From positions 23,567-87,566 of the forward strand of contig DUAG01000049.1 of NCBI GenBank assembly GCA_012960925.1: a stretch of DNA of 64,000 bases, read 5' to 3'. Source of the DNA: Candidatus Manganitrophaceae bacterium (GTDB lineage: Bacteria > Nitrospirota > Nitrospiria > SBBL01 > JAADHI01). The notes beneath the pieces were generated by a model. The model was not told the DNA's origin and made no database searches. It worked only from the letters and a program-made list of their open reading frames with translations. Position numbers and translations under genes: made by a program. Below are positions 1 to 8,584 of this stretch, piece after piece (the stretch's first letter is position 1; each line of letters opens with the position of its first letter).

Positions 1-1570
1 TTTCGTAGATTCTGATTGCAAGGGTATCCCATCCAAAAGGTCGTGTCATCAACGTAATCGGCATCTCTTTCATTATGTCGACAAAGACAAGTGTGGCGGC
101 GGTGAACAATCCGCTGCGCAAGACCGGCAGATGGACCTTTCTCAACATCGAGAAGCCGCTGATCCGGAGACTCCGTGATGTTTCATCGATTGACGGTGTA
201 ATTCGCTTCATGGCGCTCTGAACAGGATGATGCGCGACCGCAAGGAAGCGAACCAGGTAGGCCAGAAGCATGGCGATCAGTGTGCCGTTTAGGATCAGCC
301 CGGGGTCCCTGCCAAACCAGGTCTTTCCCAGGGCGATTAATTTATTGTCGAGCCAGGCCAGGGGGATGAAGAGACCGACGGCGAGAACGGTACCGGGCAG
401 GGCGTAGCCGAGTGTGGCGATCCGGACCATGATCCGGTTGAGCGGGTTGCCCTGTAAGCGAAGCGCATAGACCAGTAGGAGCGCTGTTGCAACCGTGAGA
501 ATGGCACCGAATCCCCCGAGAAAAAGAGAATGAAACAAAAAAGAGAAATACCGGGGGCTAAAGTCATTTTGAAAGACATTAAGCGTCCAGACAGAAAGTT
601 GCGTGACCGGAACCCCAAAAGCGGCAAGAAAGACCATAGAGGCATAGGCACATACAAGACATCCGCTCAGAGGGCGTAACACAATGCGATCCCCCCGGGC
701 GCCGGACTTTTCAATCTGAGTATAGCGGGTTCTCGCCGTCAAGCGCTGCTCCATCCACAAGAGAACAAAGACGATCAGGATCAAGAGGGAGGCGAGTTGA
801 GACGCTGCAGAGAGGGAGAAGAACCCGAACCAGGCCTTGTAGATGGCTGTTGCAAAGGTGTCGTAATTGAAGATGGAAACGGTCCCGAAATCCGCGAGTG
901 TTTCCATCAGGACCAGCATCAGTCCCCCGAAGATCCAGGGTCTCCCCATGGGAAGGGCCACACGGAAGAAGCCCCGCCAGCGAGAAAGTCCGAGCGATTG
1001 AGCGGCCTCCATGGCCCGCCTTCCCTGGCTGAGAAAGGCATTGCGTGCAAGGAGGTAGACATAAGGATACAGGGCCAGGATCATCACGATGACGACGCCC
1101 CCTGTGGAACGGATCTCCGGAAAGCGAAGGTCCTCCCCGAACAAGCGGCGCAGATTCGACTGGACCGGGCCGGAAAAATCGAGGAGGCCGATGACCACGA
1201 AGGCGGTGACGTAGGAGGGGATCGCCATGGGAAGCATCAGAGCCCAATCAAAGAACTTCCTGAAGGGAAAATCGCAAGTGGCGCAGAACCAGGCCAGGCT
1301 GACCCCAAGCAGGGCCGTTCCGCTCAAAACACCCAGACTCAACCAGAAGGTGTTGAGGAGTAATCGTCCCAACAGCGTATCCACGATGTGTCTCCATGCG
1401 TCATCGCTCGGCGTGAACAAAGAAAAAAGCACCACGGCCAGTGGAATTATCACGAGGAGAGCAATGGAAACCGGAATGAGTCCCCATCCGGAAAGACCGG
1501 TCCATTTAAGGCTGTCGGAAAGCCCGTCTGAGGGGAGGAGTGGTTGTGGCGCGTGGGAAGATCGGTTCAT
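1..1570 (-). CDS. FbpB-type iron(III) ABC transporter permease (3' end outside window)
   Basis: Reading the minus strand from the ATG at 1570 gives one uninterrupted frame of 523 codons that leaves the window at base 1. It has many hydrophobic segments, starting near residues 30-50 and 110-130. A permease EAA loop lies near residues 188-205 (EAAQSLGLSRWRG), and a second, weaker one lies near the visible end (RSLRISGFSMLRKVHLPVLR). Two permease halves in one chain of about 520-560 residues is the FbpB/SfuB architecture for ferric-iron uptake. It follows the Fur-box porin gene in the same direction, which supports iron as substrate. No binding protein or ATPase is visible; they may lie past the left edge. 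The family call is firm; the substrate is inferred. Confidence 0.85.
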   Translation of the reverse strand, partial: MNRSSHAPQPLLPSDGLSDSLKWTGLSGWGLIPVSIALLVIIPLAVVLFSLFTPSDDAWRHIVDTLLGRLLLNTFWLSLGVLSGTALLGVSLAWFCATCDFPFRKFFDWALMLPMAIPSYVTAFVVIGLLDFSGPVQSNLRRLFGEDLRFPEIRSTGGVVIVMILALYPYVYLLARNAFLSQGRRAMEAAQSLGLSRWRGFFRVALPMGRPWIFGGLMLVLMETLADFGTVSIFNYDTFATAIYKAWFGFFSLSAASQLASLLILIVFVLLWMEQRLTARTRYTQIEKSGARGDRIVLRPLSGCLVCAYASMVFLAAFGVPVTQLSVWTLNVFQNDFSPRYFSFLFHSLFLGGFGAILTVATALLLVYALRLQGNPLNRIMVRIATLGYALPGTVLAVGLFIPLAWLDNKLIALGKTWFGRDPGLILNGTLIAMLLAYLVRFLAVAHHPVQSAMKRITPSIDETSRSLRISGFSMLRKVHLPVLRSGLFTAATLVFVDIMKEMPITLMTRPFGWDTLAIRIYE

Positions 1571-1784
1571 TTTTTTCACACGTAGTAGTGCGGGACAAGC
1601 GTCAGGGGAAGGGAACTGAGGCTCATCCCGATCCAGGCCCGGATTTGACCGAAGGGGGCCGCGATTCCTGTCCCGTAGGCTGGCTCCTTTTCATCTGCAG
1701 TGATCTCAAAAGAAGTACCCATCGTGTGACGGATTCTTTGGGTGAGTCTGTCCATCTGTCGTGTGATGTCCTCTCTTGAACATA

Positions 1785-1809
1785 AAAGGCGACCCGGAGG
1801 GCCGCCTTT
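1785..1809 (-). terminator. Hairpin after the porin gene
   Basis: An AAAGGCG...CGCCTTT inverted repeat with a GC-rich centre lies just after the porin stop. On the minus strand it is followed by TTATG, a weak T-run. A nearly identical hairpin lies after fur at 3211-3238. It could attenuate transcription between the porin and the permease. Confidence 0.5.
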
Positions 1810-1834
1810 CGATGGAGTACCCAGGAACAGAGAT

Positions 1835-2992
1835 CTAAAACATATAAGCAGCGCCAAGGTTGTATCGGATTTCCCTATCGCCGAATCCGTTTTTCCAGGA
1901 TTCCCGATCGATCTTGAGGACCACTTGCGGGTGGGGATAGTAGGCGGCCCCGAATGTCAGAATTTCCAGGTCATTCGCCGGATTTGCGGAAAAGTTTGCG
2001 GGGACCTCATCCTGTGTATTGAAGGCCTCATACCGGACAAAGGGGACGAGGTCCCATTCGGTTCTCATCATATAGGCCAGATGGTAAGCCGCTTCGAGGG
2101 TGGTGCCGGATAGCTTCGAGCCGACAGAATTTGAACCGGCCAAAGCGACAGAGTTCCCATCCTGATCGAGATGCGCGGCATTAATCGCCGCGACATCATC
2201 GATGTCGATGAGTACAGAAACCCACTGGAGATCGAGTCCCTCCATACGGATTCGGACATCCCACTCAAGGATTTGGACGCGGGCGTTTCCAGCCACCTTC
2301 TTTGATGCATCGGCACCTCCGTCGTAAAACGAGAGTCCAAAGTCGACCCCGGGGACGGCTGTATATTCGCCTCGCAGAACGATTGCAAGATCTTCAGACT
2401 CGGCCTCGGACGCGCTCCTGCGACCCCCCCGGATACCCGATGTGCTGTCAAACCTTCTCGCATCCAGTGAGGAGACAATGTAGAGGCGATAATTGAATCC
2501 CGTGAACGGTGCCCCGAAGATTCCGATGCCCCCTTCCTGCCAGGTGGTCGGGATAATATGTCTTTGGACATAGGGCCGTGCAACACTGTAAAAGAGGGGT
2601 GGTTCATGGAATTCATTCAATGGTCCCACCGGCATGATCAGGCTACCAATACGGAAATTGATGAGGGGGTTAATCAAGAAGTCAATGTACATAAACTCCA
2701 GTTCCAACTCTTTTGCAGCATGTTCAAAGTCGACCTCGGTGTGAAGGATGATCCAGTCATTGACATTGTAACTGATCCCCCAGACCATTCGATGGACATC
2801 CATCTCGGCAGGTGCTTCGTGGTCAGGGGTGCTTGTCCCCTTTGGCGCATGAAAGTGGAGTTCTCCATAGCCATGTAAGGAGAGCCTGGGGACATCTGGA
2901 ACCGCATTCGTTTCCAGAGACTGAGACCAGCCGGACTGCGTAGCGAGCAGTGTGAATGGAATCAGGAAGGGGATAAGCCATTTTCTCAGCAT
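1835..2992 (-). CDS. Outer-membrane porin, probably Fur-regulated
   Basis: This encodes 385 residues. A signal peptide covers about residues 1-23 (hydrophobic core LIPFLIPFTLLA, cleavage near WSQS). The rest alternates short amphipathic strands with loops and ends in a terminal Phe (AAYMF), the usual BamA-recognised end of an outer-membrane barrel. It resembles phosphate-selective-porin-like (OprO/P) proteins of 380-450 residues. The ATG follows GGAGA at a good spacing. A sigma-70-like promoter and a Fur box lie upstream, and a ferric permease gene lies downstream, so a role in passing iron or an iron chelate through the outer membrane is plausible. The substrate cannot be read from the sequence. 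Confidence 0.8.
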   Translation of the reverse strand: MLRKWLIPFLIPFTLLATQSGWSQSLETNAVPDVPRLSLHGYGELHFHAPKGTSTPDHEAPAEMDVHRMVWGISYNVNDWIILHTEVDFEHAAKELELEFMYIDFLINPLINFRIGSLIMPVGPLNEFHEPPLFYSVARPYVQRHIIPTTWQEGGIGIFGAPFTGFNYRLYIVSSLDARRFDSTSGIRGGRRSASEAESEDLAIVLRGEYTAVPGVDFGLSFYDGGADASKKVAGNARVQILEWDVRIRMEGLDLQWVSVLIDIDDVAAINAAHLDQDGNSVALAGSNSVGSKLSGTTLEAAYHLAYMMRTEWDLVPFVRYEAFNTQDEVPANFSANPANDLEILTFGAAYYPHPQVVLKIDRESWKNGFGDREIRYNLGAAYMF

Positions 2993-3062
2993 TCTCTAGG
3001 ATCTCCTCTCAAAGGGGGGTTAGAATCAAGATTTTATGGGTTCCTCACTACGGGGAAGAGTG

Positions 3063-3091
3063 ATTTTACGACTAAATAAACCATATTTCAA
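3063..3091 (-). promoter_or_regulatory. Promoter of the porin gene
   Basis: On the minus strand TTGAAA (3091-3086), a 17-bp spacer and TAAAAT (3068-3063) make a good sigma-70-like promoter about 70 bp before the porin ATG. Confidence 0.55.
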
Positions 3092-3119
3092 TAGCCTGCC
3101 ATTCTCTTTGTACTGAAAG

Positions 3120-3134
3120 TGATTATTATAATCA
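3120..3134. promoter_or_regulatory. Fur box upstream of the porin
   Basis: TGATTATTATAATCA matches the 7-1-7 Fur consensus TGATAAT-N-ATTATCA at all but one base in each half. It lies about 30 bp upstream of the -35 of the porin promoter and between the porin and fur. Its distance from the promoter core leaves open whether it represses this promoter or an overlapping one. Confidence 0.6.
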
Positions 3135-3210
3135 GGAAAGCCATACTAGGAAAATCACCTGCAGCCTGTCAAGTGCATTCTTTTTATCAGGGTGCCTTTG
3201 TCCTAACGGA

Positions 3211-3238
3211 CGAAAGGCGACCCGGGGGCCGCCTTTCG
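3211..3238 (-). terminator. Hairpin after fur
   Basis: A CGAAAGGCG...CGCCTTTCG inverted repeat lies downstream of the fur stop. It is almost the same sequence as the hairpin at 1785-1809. It lacks a clear T-run on either strand, so it may be an mRNA end structure rather than an intrinsic terminator. Confidence 0.4.
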
Positions 3239-3314
3239 AAAATGGTATCCATTCAGAAGTTTCACGGGTATCAGGAGAGCTTCGAGGCGTATATTGCCGA
3301 ATTGACATTTTTGC

Positions 3315-3800
3315 TTATTTTTTTCTTTTTACTTTACTCTCTGTCTTGCTTTTGGGTGTACCTTTCGATTTTTCCTTGGTGCAGGCCTCACAAGTACCGT
3401 AAAGTTCCAGTTTATGGCTGTAAATGGTGAAATGATGTTTTTTGGCGACCTTCTCCTGCAATCGTTCAATTTCGAGATTTTCGAACTCAATAATACGGTG
3501 GCACTGTTTACAGACGAGGTGATCATGGTGATGCACGTTATAAGTCAGTTCGTAACGGGCCTGTCCGTCCCCGAAATGGCGCTGTTCCGCCAGGCCGCTT
3601 GCACAAAAGAGGTTCAGGGTCCGGTAGATAGTGGCCAGCCCGATGGAGGAGCCTGTGTTCTTCATCTCCCGGTGTAACTCTTCAGCGGTCACATGCCGTT
3701 CGGTTCCCATGAAGACATGGAGGATCGCCTTACGCTCCTTGGTCACCTTGAGGCGATGGGATGTAATGTGGGCCTGAAGAATTTCTTCTTCTTTGGTCAC
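3315..3800 (-). CDS. fur: Ferric uptake regulator Fur
   Basis: This encodes 161 residues. The winged-helix DNA-binding half covers about residues 10-85 (TAEELHREM, GLATIYRTLNLF). The dimerisation half contains the metal motif HHHDHLVC and two zinc CxxC pairs (CKQC near 97-100 and CEAC near 137-140). A Lys/Ser-rich tail of about 20 residues is longer than usual. The start is GTG with an AAGGAAG ribosome site just upstream. Fur represses iron-uptake genes when loaded with Fe(II), and the nearby Fur box and iron-type transporter fit this. Zur and PerR share the fold; the histidine motif and context favour Fur. Confidence 0.9.
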   Translation of the reverse strand: MTKEEEILQAHITSHRLKVTKERKAILHVFMGTERHVTAEELHREMKNTGSSIGLATIYRTLNLFCASGLAEQRHFGDGQARYELTYNVHHHDHLVCKQCHRIIEFENLEIERLQEKVAKKHHFTIYSHKLELYGTCEACTKEKSKGTPKSKTESKVKRKK

Positions 3801-4039
3801 GTGATCTTCCTTTATGTCACAGTTTCCATTCGCTGAGTAATGAGACTTATTTTCAAATCGAAAAACGCAATATTAATGAAATTTCTTTCAACTTGTCAAG
3901 TTCTTTCTAACTTCTTAATTCCGAGATTATGGAATTAGAAACCGCCGATTCTCCTGGCACACATAGCAAGTGTGGGCCTCGACCTACCAGGGGTTTGGCG
4001 AGCGAATAAGAATAAATAACTTTTTCCTTCTGGGTTGAA

Positions 4040-4181
4040 GAAACCTCGTATTTTGGGGAGCAAGGTTTCTTCCCAATGTCTGCGTGATCGACCAAGGGGT
4101 TCCTCACCGTACAGGTAAGTACGCCTCGATCACCCTTATGGCCTCTGGCCTTGCCTTTCAGCAGGCTTATGCGGTTTTCCC
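4040..4181 (+). repeat. Palindromic core-and-arms repeat, copy F
   Basis: The stretch 3801-4309 has no gene. It holds a GAAGAAACCT/AGGTTTCTTC inverted repeat (from 4038). After this comes GTGATCGA...TCGATCAC enclosing the core CCTCA-CGTAC-AGTACGCCTCG, then the conserved flank CTCTGGCCTTG. Core and right flank match copy E at 5493-5618, but the arms differ. The outer limits are approximate. Confidence 0.5.
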
Positions 4182-4208
4182 CAGGATCCAATCGCCGATC
4201 CTGGGGAA
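4177..4208. repeat. Perfect 12-bp inverted repeat
   Basis: TTCCCCAGGATC and its exact complement are separated by 8 bases. There is no T-run on either side, so it is not a standard terminator. It lies about 100 bp before the sugar dehydrogenase start and touches the end of repeat copy F. Confidence 0.7.
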
Positions 4209-4309
4209 TTCAGCAATTTCGGTTTGGGCTTTGGAGGAGATTGTTGACAAGGTGGATCATGATCTCCTAGTCTGTCGGAGAATTGGCGAAGTATCGGTTT
4301 CGGGAGGGA

Positions 4310-5491
4310 ATGGTGGCGCGGCAATCCGGACGTTGTTTTTTACTGATGGGGTTTTCTCTTTTTATCTTACTAACGGCCTGTGTTCTTGTTCTTCCCGGTT
4401 TCGAAGCGCAAGCGGCTCCTGCACACTCCCGAATCAGCTTGGAGTCGGTTGTGAGCGGCTTGGCACGTCCGACCGGCCTTTTTCATGCGGGAGATAGGAG
4501 CGGTCGACTCTTCGTTGTCGAACAGCGGGGGATGATCTGGGTTCTGAAGAAGGGGCGACTGGAAAAGAAACCCTTCCTTGATATTCGCAGACGTGTGACT
4601 GCCGGAGGGGAGAAGGGACTTCTCGGCCTGGCGTTTCACCCAGAATTTCGTAAGAATCAGCGCTTTTTTGTAAATTATACGGCCTTAAGGGGCCGCCTTC
4701 ATACGGTGATCTCTGAATTTAGTGTTGGCAATTCTCCAGACTTGGCCGATCCGACGAGTGAACGGATTCTGATGACCATCCCGCAGCCCTTCTCAAATCA
4801 CAATGGTGGAGAGATTGCTTTCGGACCGGATGGCTATCTTTACATTGGAATGGGAGACGGCGGCGCGGGGAACGATCCTCAGGGGAACGGGCAGAGCCTG
4901 AAAACGCGGTTGGGGAAGATGCTTAGAATCGGGGTTGATCCAGGCAAAGGCGGAAAGGCGTACACCATCCCGGCCGACAATCCCTTTGCCCGGAGCCGGA
5001 ACGCCGCGCCGGAGATCTGGGCCACGGGCCTTCGGAACCCCTGGCGATTCTCTTTTGATTCGGTGACCGGGGATCTTTTGGCTGGAGATGTTGGCCAGAG
5101 CGCTCGCGAGGAGATCAACCTGATCCGGAAGGGGGGGAACTATGGGTGGAACATCATGGAAGGGAATCTCTGCACCCCGGGCGTCAATCCCCGCTGCGAT
5201 CAACGCGGGCTGGCGCGCCCCCTCCTCGACTATCCGCGACGTGAGGGAGTTGTGGTCATCGGGGGCAGGGTCTACCGCGGGAGCATGCTCCCGTCCCTCG
5301 TCGGTGCCTACATTTACGGGGATTTCGGCAACGGACGGATATGGATGCTACGGCATAACGGTCGCCGTGTTACCGAGCACAGGCTCCTCCTTGAGACGGA
5401 TCGCAGGATTAGCGCCTTTGGCGAAGATGAACAACACGAACTTTATGTGGTGGATTACAGCGGAGAGATCCTTAAGATTGTGGCAAGGTAG
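4310..5491 (+). CDS. Secreted PQQ-dependent sugar dehydrogenase-like protein (GSDH family)
   Basis: About 393 residues from the ATG at 4310; the frame also opens at a TTG at 4283, but neither start has an ideally spaced ribosome site. A signal peptide (hydrophobic LLMGFSLFILLTACVLVLPGF, then a cleavage region near AQAA) exports it. The mature part has glucose/sorbosone dehydrogenase blade motifs: GLARPTGLFHAGD, EKGLLGLAFHPEF, NHNGGEIAFGPDGYLYIGMGDGG, ATGLRNPWRFSFD, GDVGQ. Relatives oxidise aldoses with PQQ in the periplasm, but many have no known substrate. No PQQ synthesis gene is visible. It appears to be monocistronic, flanked by palindromic repeats. Confidence 0.85.
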   Translation: MVARQSGRCFLLMGFSLFILLTACVLVLPGFEAQAAPAHSRISLESVVSGLARPTGLFHAGDRSGRLFVVEQRGMIWVLKKGRLEKKPFLDIRRRVTAGGEKGLLGLAFHPEFRKNQRFFVNYTALRGRLHTVISEFSVGNSPDLADPTSERILMTIPQPFSNHNGGEIAFGPDGYLYIGMGDGGAGNDPQGNGQSLKTRLGKMLRIGVDPGKGGKAYTIPADNPFARSRNAAPEIWATGLRNPWRFSFDSVTGDLLAGDVGQSAREEINLIRKGGNYGWNIMEGNLCTPGVNPRCDQRGLARPLLDYPRREGVVVIGGRVYRGSMLPSLVGAYIYGDFGNGRIWMLRHNGRRVTEHRLLLETDRRISAFGEDEQHELYVVDYSGEILKIVAR

Positions 5492-5492
5492 A

Positions 5493-5618
5493 AGGAACCG
5501 CCGATCCACCTGCCATACTGCGTTATCGGTCTTTTTGGCACCTCAACGTACGAAGGAGTACGCCTCGGTTGCCAAAAAGACCTCTGGCCTTGTCTTTCAG
5601 GCGACTTGACGGTTTCCT
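5493..5618 (+). repeat. Palindromic core-and-arms repeat, copy E
   Basis: It begins right after the dehydrogenase stop. Outer arms (AGGAACCG.../...CGGTTTCCT) and perfect inner arms GGTCTTTTTGGCA/TGCCAAAAAGACC enclose the core CCTCAACGTAC-GAAGG-AGTACGCCTCGG. The core resembles copies A-D and F, while the inner arms are unique to this copy. It may act as a 3' end structure for the upstream gene. Confidence 0.65.
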
Positions 5619-5679
5619 GTTTTATAGATGCAAGGATTTTATTTGACCCGAGAGGGTGGTGAACGAGGTCTAGCAACAT

Positions 5680-6483
5680 ATGTCTCTTCTTTCAACCGAG
5701 GCGATTGTCCTGGGTAGTATCAAGCTCGGTGAGGCCGATAAGCTGGTCACTTTCTATACGGACAAGCGGGGCAAACTCAAGGGTGTTGCGAAAGGCGCGC
5801 GCCGGATGAAGAGCCGGTTTGGCGCTTCCCTGGAGCCGTTTACACATTGCAGGCTTCAGGTCTTTGAAAAGGGTGGAGACAAGCTTGCCCGAATCAATCA
5901 ATCTGACATTGTCCACTCTTTTCAAGAATTGAGGGAAGACTGGGGAGGAATTCATTCCGCCTTTCTGATGGCGCATCTTGTTCAAAAAATGACCCCCGAT
6001 GGGCATCCGAGCGAAGCAATTTTTCCGCTTTTACTCAATGGACTCACCTTTCTGGAGAAGGGGACGGACCCGCAACTTTCTGTCTTTCTCTTTGTTGTTC
6101 GGCTGATCGCCTACAGTGGCTACCAGCCCCGCTGGGACCCCTGTTTGAAATGCCATAAATCACCGATCTCTTCTTTCCGTTCGGGAACGAAGCCCAAGGT
6201 GGGGCTCTATTTTTCCGCATCTTTCGGAGGAGCCGTCTGTGCGAACTGCGCGAAGGGAATTGGAGCGCTTGTCTTTATTTCTCAGGGGACGCTCGCTTTT
6301 CTTGAAGCCTCTCAGCGGATGGACTACTCACGTTCCCATAGACTGAAGCCCTCTCCCGTCATGAGAAAAGAGATCGAAACGCTCTTCAGAAACCATCTTA
6401 CTTTCATCACCGGAAGCCGCTTCCCTGAGTTTGATACCTATCCGGTGCATTCTCTCCCGACCGGTCCAGCGATCAAGAACTGA
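5680..6483 (+). CDS. recO: DNA repair protein RecO
   Basis: This encodes 267 residues. RecO helps load RecA at gaps with RecR and anneals SSB-coated strands. The N-terminal OB fold has the family signature (TEAIVLGSIKLGEADKLVTFYT, then GKLKGVAKGARRMKSRFGASLEP). The helical C-terminal part carries a zinc-type pair CLKC (about 155-158) and CANC (about 187-190). The ATG at 5680 lies about 60 bp beyond repeat copy E. Length is typical (240-270). It has no obvious operon partner. Confidence 0.92.
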   Translation: MSLLSTEAIVLGSIKLGEADKLVTFYTDKRGKLKGVAKGARRMKSRFGASLEPFTHCRLQVFEKGGDKLARINQSDIVHSFQELREDWGGIHSAFLMAHLVQKMTPDGHPSEAIFPLLLNGLTFLEKGTDPQLSVFLFVVRLIAYSGYQPRWDPCLKCHKSPISSFRSGTKPKVGLYFSASFGGAVCANCAKGIGALVFISQGTLAFLEASQRMDYSRSHRLKPSPVMRKEIETLFRNHLTFITGSRFPEFDTYPVHSLPTGPAIKN

Positions 6484-6521
6484 ACACCGGGATCGAGAAA
6501 TGCAATTAAGGGAGCGATTTC

Positions 6522-6551
6522 TTGACTCCGACATGGCCGATGTAATATAGA
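6522..6551 (+). promoter_or_regulatory. Possible promoter of the aminotransferase gene
   Basis: TTGACT (6522-6527), an 18-bp spacer and TATAGA (6546-6551) lie about 55 bp before the ATG at 6607. The match is fair. Confidence 0.4.
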
Positions 6552-6606
6552 TGTGTCCGATATCATAATTGTCGTTGCTGCTTTATTTTGAACCAGGAGG
6601 TAAGGA

Positions 6607-7749
6607 ATGAAGGTTTCGCTTCTCGACTTGAAGGCCCACCATGAACCGATCCGGAAAGAACTGCTGGCCGCGATTGATGCTGTTTTTCAGAGTCAGGCCT
6701 TTATCCTGGGTCCCGCAGTCAAGAGGCTGGAGGAACAGATCGCGACCTACTGCCAGACCGGGCATGCCGTGGGTGTGGCCTCCGGGACAGACGCCCTCCT
6801 CATCTCTCTGATGGCGGCCGGCGTTGGGCCGGGAGATGAGGTCATCACCACGCCTTATTCCTTCATCGCGACAGCAGGGGCGATTGTTCGTCTGGGCGCG
6901 CTCCCTGTTTTTGTCGACATCGACCCGGTGACCTATAATATTAATCCGGAGAAGATTGAGCCTGTGGTGACGTCCAAGACAAAGGCAATCATTCCAGTGC
7001 ATCTCTATGGTCAGGTTGCGGATATGACGCCTATCCTTAAGATTGCCGAAGCGCATCATTTAATGGTTATCGAAGACGCCGCGCAGGCAATTGGCGCCGA
7101 GTACCATGACGGCAGGCGCGCCGGAAGTCTGGGAGACTTCGGGTGCTTCTCTTTTTTTCCAAGCAAGAATCTGGGTGCCCTGGGAGACGCTGGGATGGTT
7201 GTCATGCGGGACCCCGAGCTTGCCGAGAAGGTGAGAATCCTCCGGGTACATGGCGGGAAACCCAAGTATGTCCATAATATCATCGGCGGAAACTTCCGCA
7301 TCGATTCCATTCAGGCTGCTGTTATCAATGTCAAGTTGAACTACCTGGACCGTTGGACCGCTCAACGTCAGGAGAATGCCTTACGGTATGCCACGCTCTT
7401 CGATAAAAGCCGTCTGATAGAGGAAAAGGGGCTCTCCCTTCCTGAGACGGTCTATGAAGCGAAGGGTGTCATGCATTACCACATCTACAATCAGTTTGTG
7501 ATCCGTGTCCCGCAGCGGGACCGACTGCGGGAATATCTCAGAGAAAAAGAGATCACCACAGAGGTTTACTATCCCATTCCTTTTCACCTTCAAGGGTGTT
7601 TTCAGTTTCTTGGCTACAAGGAGGGAGATTTTCCAGAGGCGGAGCGGGCTGCGAATGAAACACTCGCTCTCCCGATCTATCCGGAACTCACTCCGAAAAT
7701 GCAGGAAGCCGTCGTGGAGGAGATTCAGGCATTTTTTCGTAAGGCGTGA
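6607..7749 (+). CDS. DegT/DnrJ/EryC1/StrS sugar aminotransferase
   Basis: This encodes 380 residues, with a strong AGGAGG-type ribosome site before the ATG. These PLP enzymes transfer an amino group to a keto-sugar nucleotide for surface polysaccharides. Family features are GVASGTDALLISLMAAGVGPGDEVI near residues 58-82, VIEDAAQAIGA, and the lysine motif FFPSKNLGALGDAG that should hold the PLP Schiff base. The C-terminal part has the usual YYPIPFHLQ and the LALPIYPELT end. No sugar-nucleotide partner is adjacent, so the sugar is unknown (WbpE- or ArnB-like are both possible). Confidence 0.9.
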   Translation: MKVSLLDLKAHHEPIRKELLAAIDAVFQSQAFILGPAVKRLEEQIATYCQTGHAVGVASGTDALLISLMAAGVGPGDEVITTPYSFIATAGAIVRLGALPVFVDIDPVTYNINPEKIEPVVTSKTKAIIPVHLYGQVADMTPILKIAEAHHLMVIEDAAQAIGAEYHDGRRAGSLGDFGCFSFFPSKNLGALGDAGMVVMRDPELAEKVRILRVHGGKPKYVHNIIGGNFRIDSIQAAVINVKLNYLDRWTAQRQENALRYATLFDKSRLIEEKGLSLPETVYEAKGVMHYHIYNQFVIRVPQRDRLREYLREKEITTEVYYPIPFHLQGCFQFLGYKEGDFPEAERAANETLALPIYPELTPKMQEAVVEEIQAFFRKA

Positions 7750-7810
7750 TTGACAGACTCGTAAAAAGTTGTCATTCCATTGGAGACCGAAGCCCCTCAC
7801 GAACAAATGT

Positions 7811-8137
7811 CTATCCCCACATCTCATCCGTTACCATCAGACGTTCGACCGGTCGTCCTTGTGTGATGTGTTCTTCCATAATTTCTGCGATGTCAGAGGG
7901 CTTCACGCCGCGATACCAGACCGCATCCGGATAGACCACCACGGTCGGTCCCATCGGGCAGGGTCCCAGACAGGTCGATTCTGTGACAAGGACCTGCCCA
8001 AAGAGTTCCCTTTTTCCCATCTCGTCATAAATCGCAGGAATGATCTCCTGACTTCCTTTTTCGCCGCAGGACCCACGGGGATTTCCGGCGGGTCGGCTGG
8101 TCGTACAGACAAGGATGTGGTACTTGGGTTTCGGCAT
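7811..8137 (-). CDS. Thioredoxin-like [2Fe-2S] ferredoxin
   Basis: This encodes 108 residues of the Shethna/NuoE-like family. The four cluster cysteines appear as C10 (HILVCTTSRP), C24 (GSCGEKG) and the pair in STCLGPCPMGPTVVVYPD. It is a small soluble electron carrier of unassigned partner. The frame has an ATG just after a GGAG-like site (minus strand near 8150). It is a single gene transcribed against its neighbours. Confidence 0.88.
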   Translation of the reverse strand: MPKPKYHILVCTTSRPAGNPRGSCGEKGSQEIIPAIYDEMGKRELFGQVLVTESTCLGPCPMGPTVVVYPDAVWYRGVKPSDIAEIMEEHITQGRPVERLMVTDEMWG

Positions 8138-8286
8138 AAGGTCTCCTTTTTATGAGTAGGTGATTTATTCAAAGTTCTGAATTAGCTCAGGTTAGTATTA
8201 GTAGCATAGGGGTACGATTCAGTTCAAATCCCAAATTCCGCGATTGCGGACCTTGGCATTACAAAATACTGGATTGCAAGATCCTG

Positions 8287-8315
8287 TTGACAAAAAAAAA
8301 GTGAAGGCGTAAGTT
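8287..8315 (+). promoter_or_regulatory. Promoter of zapB-zapA
   Basis: TTGACA (8287-8292), a 17-bp spacer containing eight A residues, and TAAGTT (8310-8315), about 27 bp before the ATG at 8342. Confidence 0.5.
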
Positions 8316-8341
8316 CGAGAAAACATTGAATTGAGGGTGCG

Positions 8342-8584
8342 ATGGAATTAGAACAGTTAGAGATCCTGGAGTCGCGTATTCAAGAGATGGTTGGGTTTGT
8401 TCGGCGGCTGAAAAGTGAGAAGGCGCAACTGGAAACAAGGCTGGATCAGCGCGAAAAAGAATTCCAGGCCCTCCATGAGGAGCGCGGCAAGGTTCGTCTC
8501 CGAATAGAGGCCCTTTTGGGTAAACTCGACCATCTTGAAAAAGAAGTCTGCACTCCGGATGAGGAAGCGTTGATTGGGGAATAA
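8342..8584 (+). CDS. ZapB-like coiled-coil cell-division protein
   Basis: This encodes 80 residues, nearly all heptad-like coiled coil (LEQLEILESRIQEMV, LKSEKAQLETRLDQREKEFQ, LLGKLDHLEKEV). Length and composition match ZapB-type FtsZ-ring stabilisers, which bridge ZapA to the nucleoid-occlusion machinery. The next gene encodes ZapA and overlaps its end by 11 bases, so the two are translated together. The assignment rests on coiled coil plus context, since the sequence itself is low in information. Confidence 0.65.
   Translation: MELEQLEILESRIQEMVGFVRRLKSEKAQLETRLDQREKEFQALHEERGKVRLRIEALLGKLDHLEKEVCTPDEEALIGE

Noticed and set aside
797..1363. Plus-strand open frame of 188 codons.
   Set aside because: It lies opposite the permease frame, which has hydrophobic segments and an EAA loop. 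The plus frame is rich in Glu, Gly and Pro, with no domain.
1576..1857. Minus-strand open frame of 93 codons between the porin and the permease.
   Set aside because: It crosses the porin end and the hairpin at 1785 and shows no domain or ribosome site.
8175..8252. Sequence resembling a tRNA (GAATTAGCTCAG, then GTTCAAATCCC).
   Set aside because: The acceptor ends do not pair well and there is no clear anticodon stem, so it is at best a very worn tRNA relic.
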